From positions 1-55,020 of the forward strand of contig NZ_ANFX01000027.1 of assembly GCF_000331285.1 (NCBI RefSeq): a stretch of DNA of 55,020 nt. Direction: 5' to 3'. The DNA is from Porphyrobacter sp. AAP82 (lineage in GTDB: Bacteria > Pseudomonadota > Alphaproteobacteria > Sphingomonadales > Sphingomonadaceae). Under the pieces are notes generated by a model, which did not search any database, had not been told where the DNA came from, and was given only the letters and a program-made list of their open reading frames with translations. Every line of letters begins with the position of its first letter. Positions within the stretch are counted from its first letter, which is position 1. Position numbers and translations under genes: made by a program. This document shows, one piece after another, positions 54,675 to 55,020 of this stretch.

Positions 54675-54678
<4 letters not shown>
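54352..54678 (+). CDS. Small hydrophobic hypothetical protein
   Basis: A 108-residue protein with helices at about residues 8-30, 40-60 and 78-100. I recognise no family. The ATG overlaps the nitrilase gene by 8 bases and the TGA overlaps trmD by ATGA, so it sits within the transcript. Its base composition and codon choice are visibly less GC-rich than its neighbours (for example TTT, CTT and TTG codons), suggesting later arrival. Confidence 0.7.

Positions 54679-55020
<342 letters not shown>

Overview
The window looks like one contig-scale piece of an alphaproteobacterial chromosome, most likely order Sphingomonadales, family Erythrobacteraceae or close to it. That placement is inferred from high GC, a LexA box of the alphaproteobacterial GTTC-N7-GTTC type upstream of recA, an F0 operon with separate b and b' subunits and no adjacent F1 genes, CpdR, an FYDLN-acid protein divergent from aroA, a SapC-family protein and a eukaryote-like NADP-isocitrate dehydrogenase. 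It is almost entirely housekeeping and conserved hypothetical genes. I see no phage, transposase, CRISPR array or toxin-antitoxin pair. The right end runs into 34 consecutive C residues, which is probably an assembly or sequencing artefact at a contig end.

Layout. 1-4132: recA and alaS. 4135-7533: CPA2 cation/proton antiporter, icd and tRNA-Val(GAC). 7623-11569: cpdR, an N-formylglutamate amidohydrolase, a sapC-family gene and a GlcD-like FAD oxidase. 11749-15368: a secreted hypothetical protein, rhlE, a small membrane protein and a sterol-desaturase-family enzyme. 15373-22389: an SOS-controlled uvrD-like helicase, a secreted protein with 11-residue repeats, rsmD-rluB, a Rieske oxygenase and an AmpG-like MFS permease. 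22608-31445 (all minus): purB, lapA, pyrF, three extra genes, then trpF-trpB-trpA-accD-folC. 31504-38149: an SGNH acyltransferase, radC, and the divergent envelope lipid-transport set ydbH-ynbE-ydbL. 38607-41218: the F0 operon atpI-atpB-atpE-atpF'-atpF. 41280-48501 (mostly minus): an oxidoreductase, a DOPA-dioxygenase-like protein, gloB, rpsA, cmk, two small proteins and aroA. 48673-55020: FYDLN-acid protein, tRNA-Ala(GGC), ffh, rpsP, rimM, four extra genes, and a truncated trmD.

Functional themes. Genes are tightly packed, with many 4-base ATGA or GTGA overlaps (trpF/trpB, trpB/trpA, rluB/rsmD, lapA/pyrF, ydbH/ynbE, aroA/small membrane gene) that imply translational coupling. recA and the uvrD-like gene carry nearly identical LexA operators (14 of 15 bases), placing both in one SOS regulon. 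Several genes share a promoter pattern TTGC-N19-TA, meaning TTGCNN, 17 bases, then TANNNG; in alaS and rluB it lies so close to the ATG that leaderless mRNAs are predicted.

The most unusual structure is not in protein-coding genes. A dispersed family of modular hairpins (arms plus a CTCC/CTGC tetraloop, followed by a TCCTCGGC block) sits just 3' of ydbL, rpsA and the FYDLN gene, with an inverted second copy before the atp operon. A second family of C/G-rich palindromes forms an inverted pair between accD and folC, where one arm supplies the folC ribosome-binding site. A third copy of that family lies in frame inside trmD, next to the contig end.
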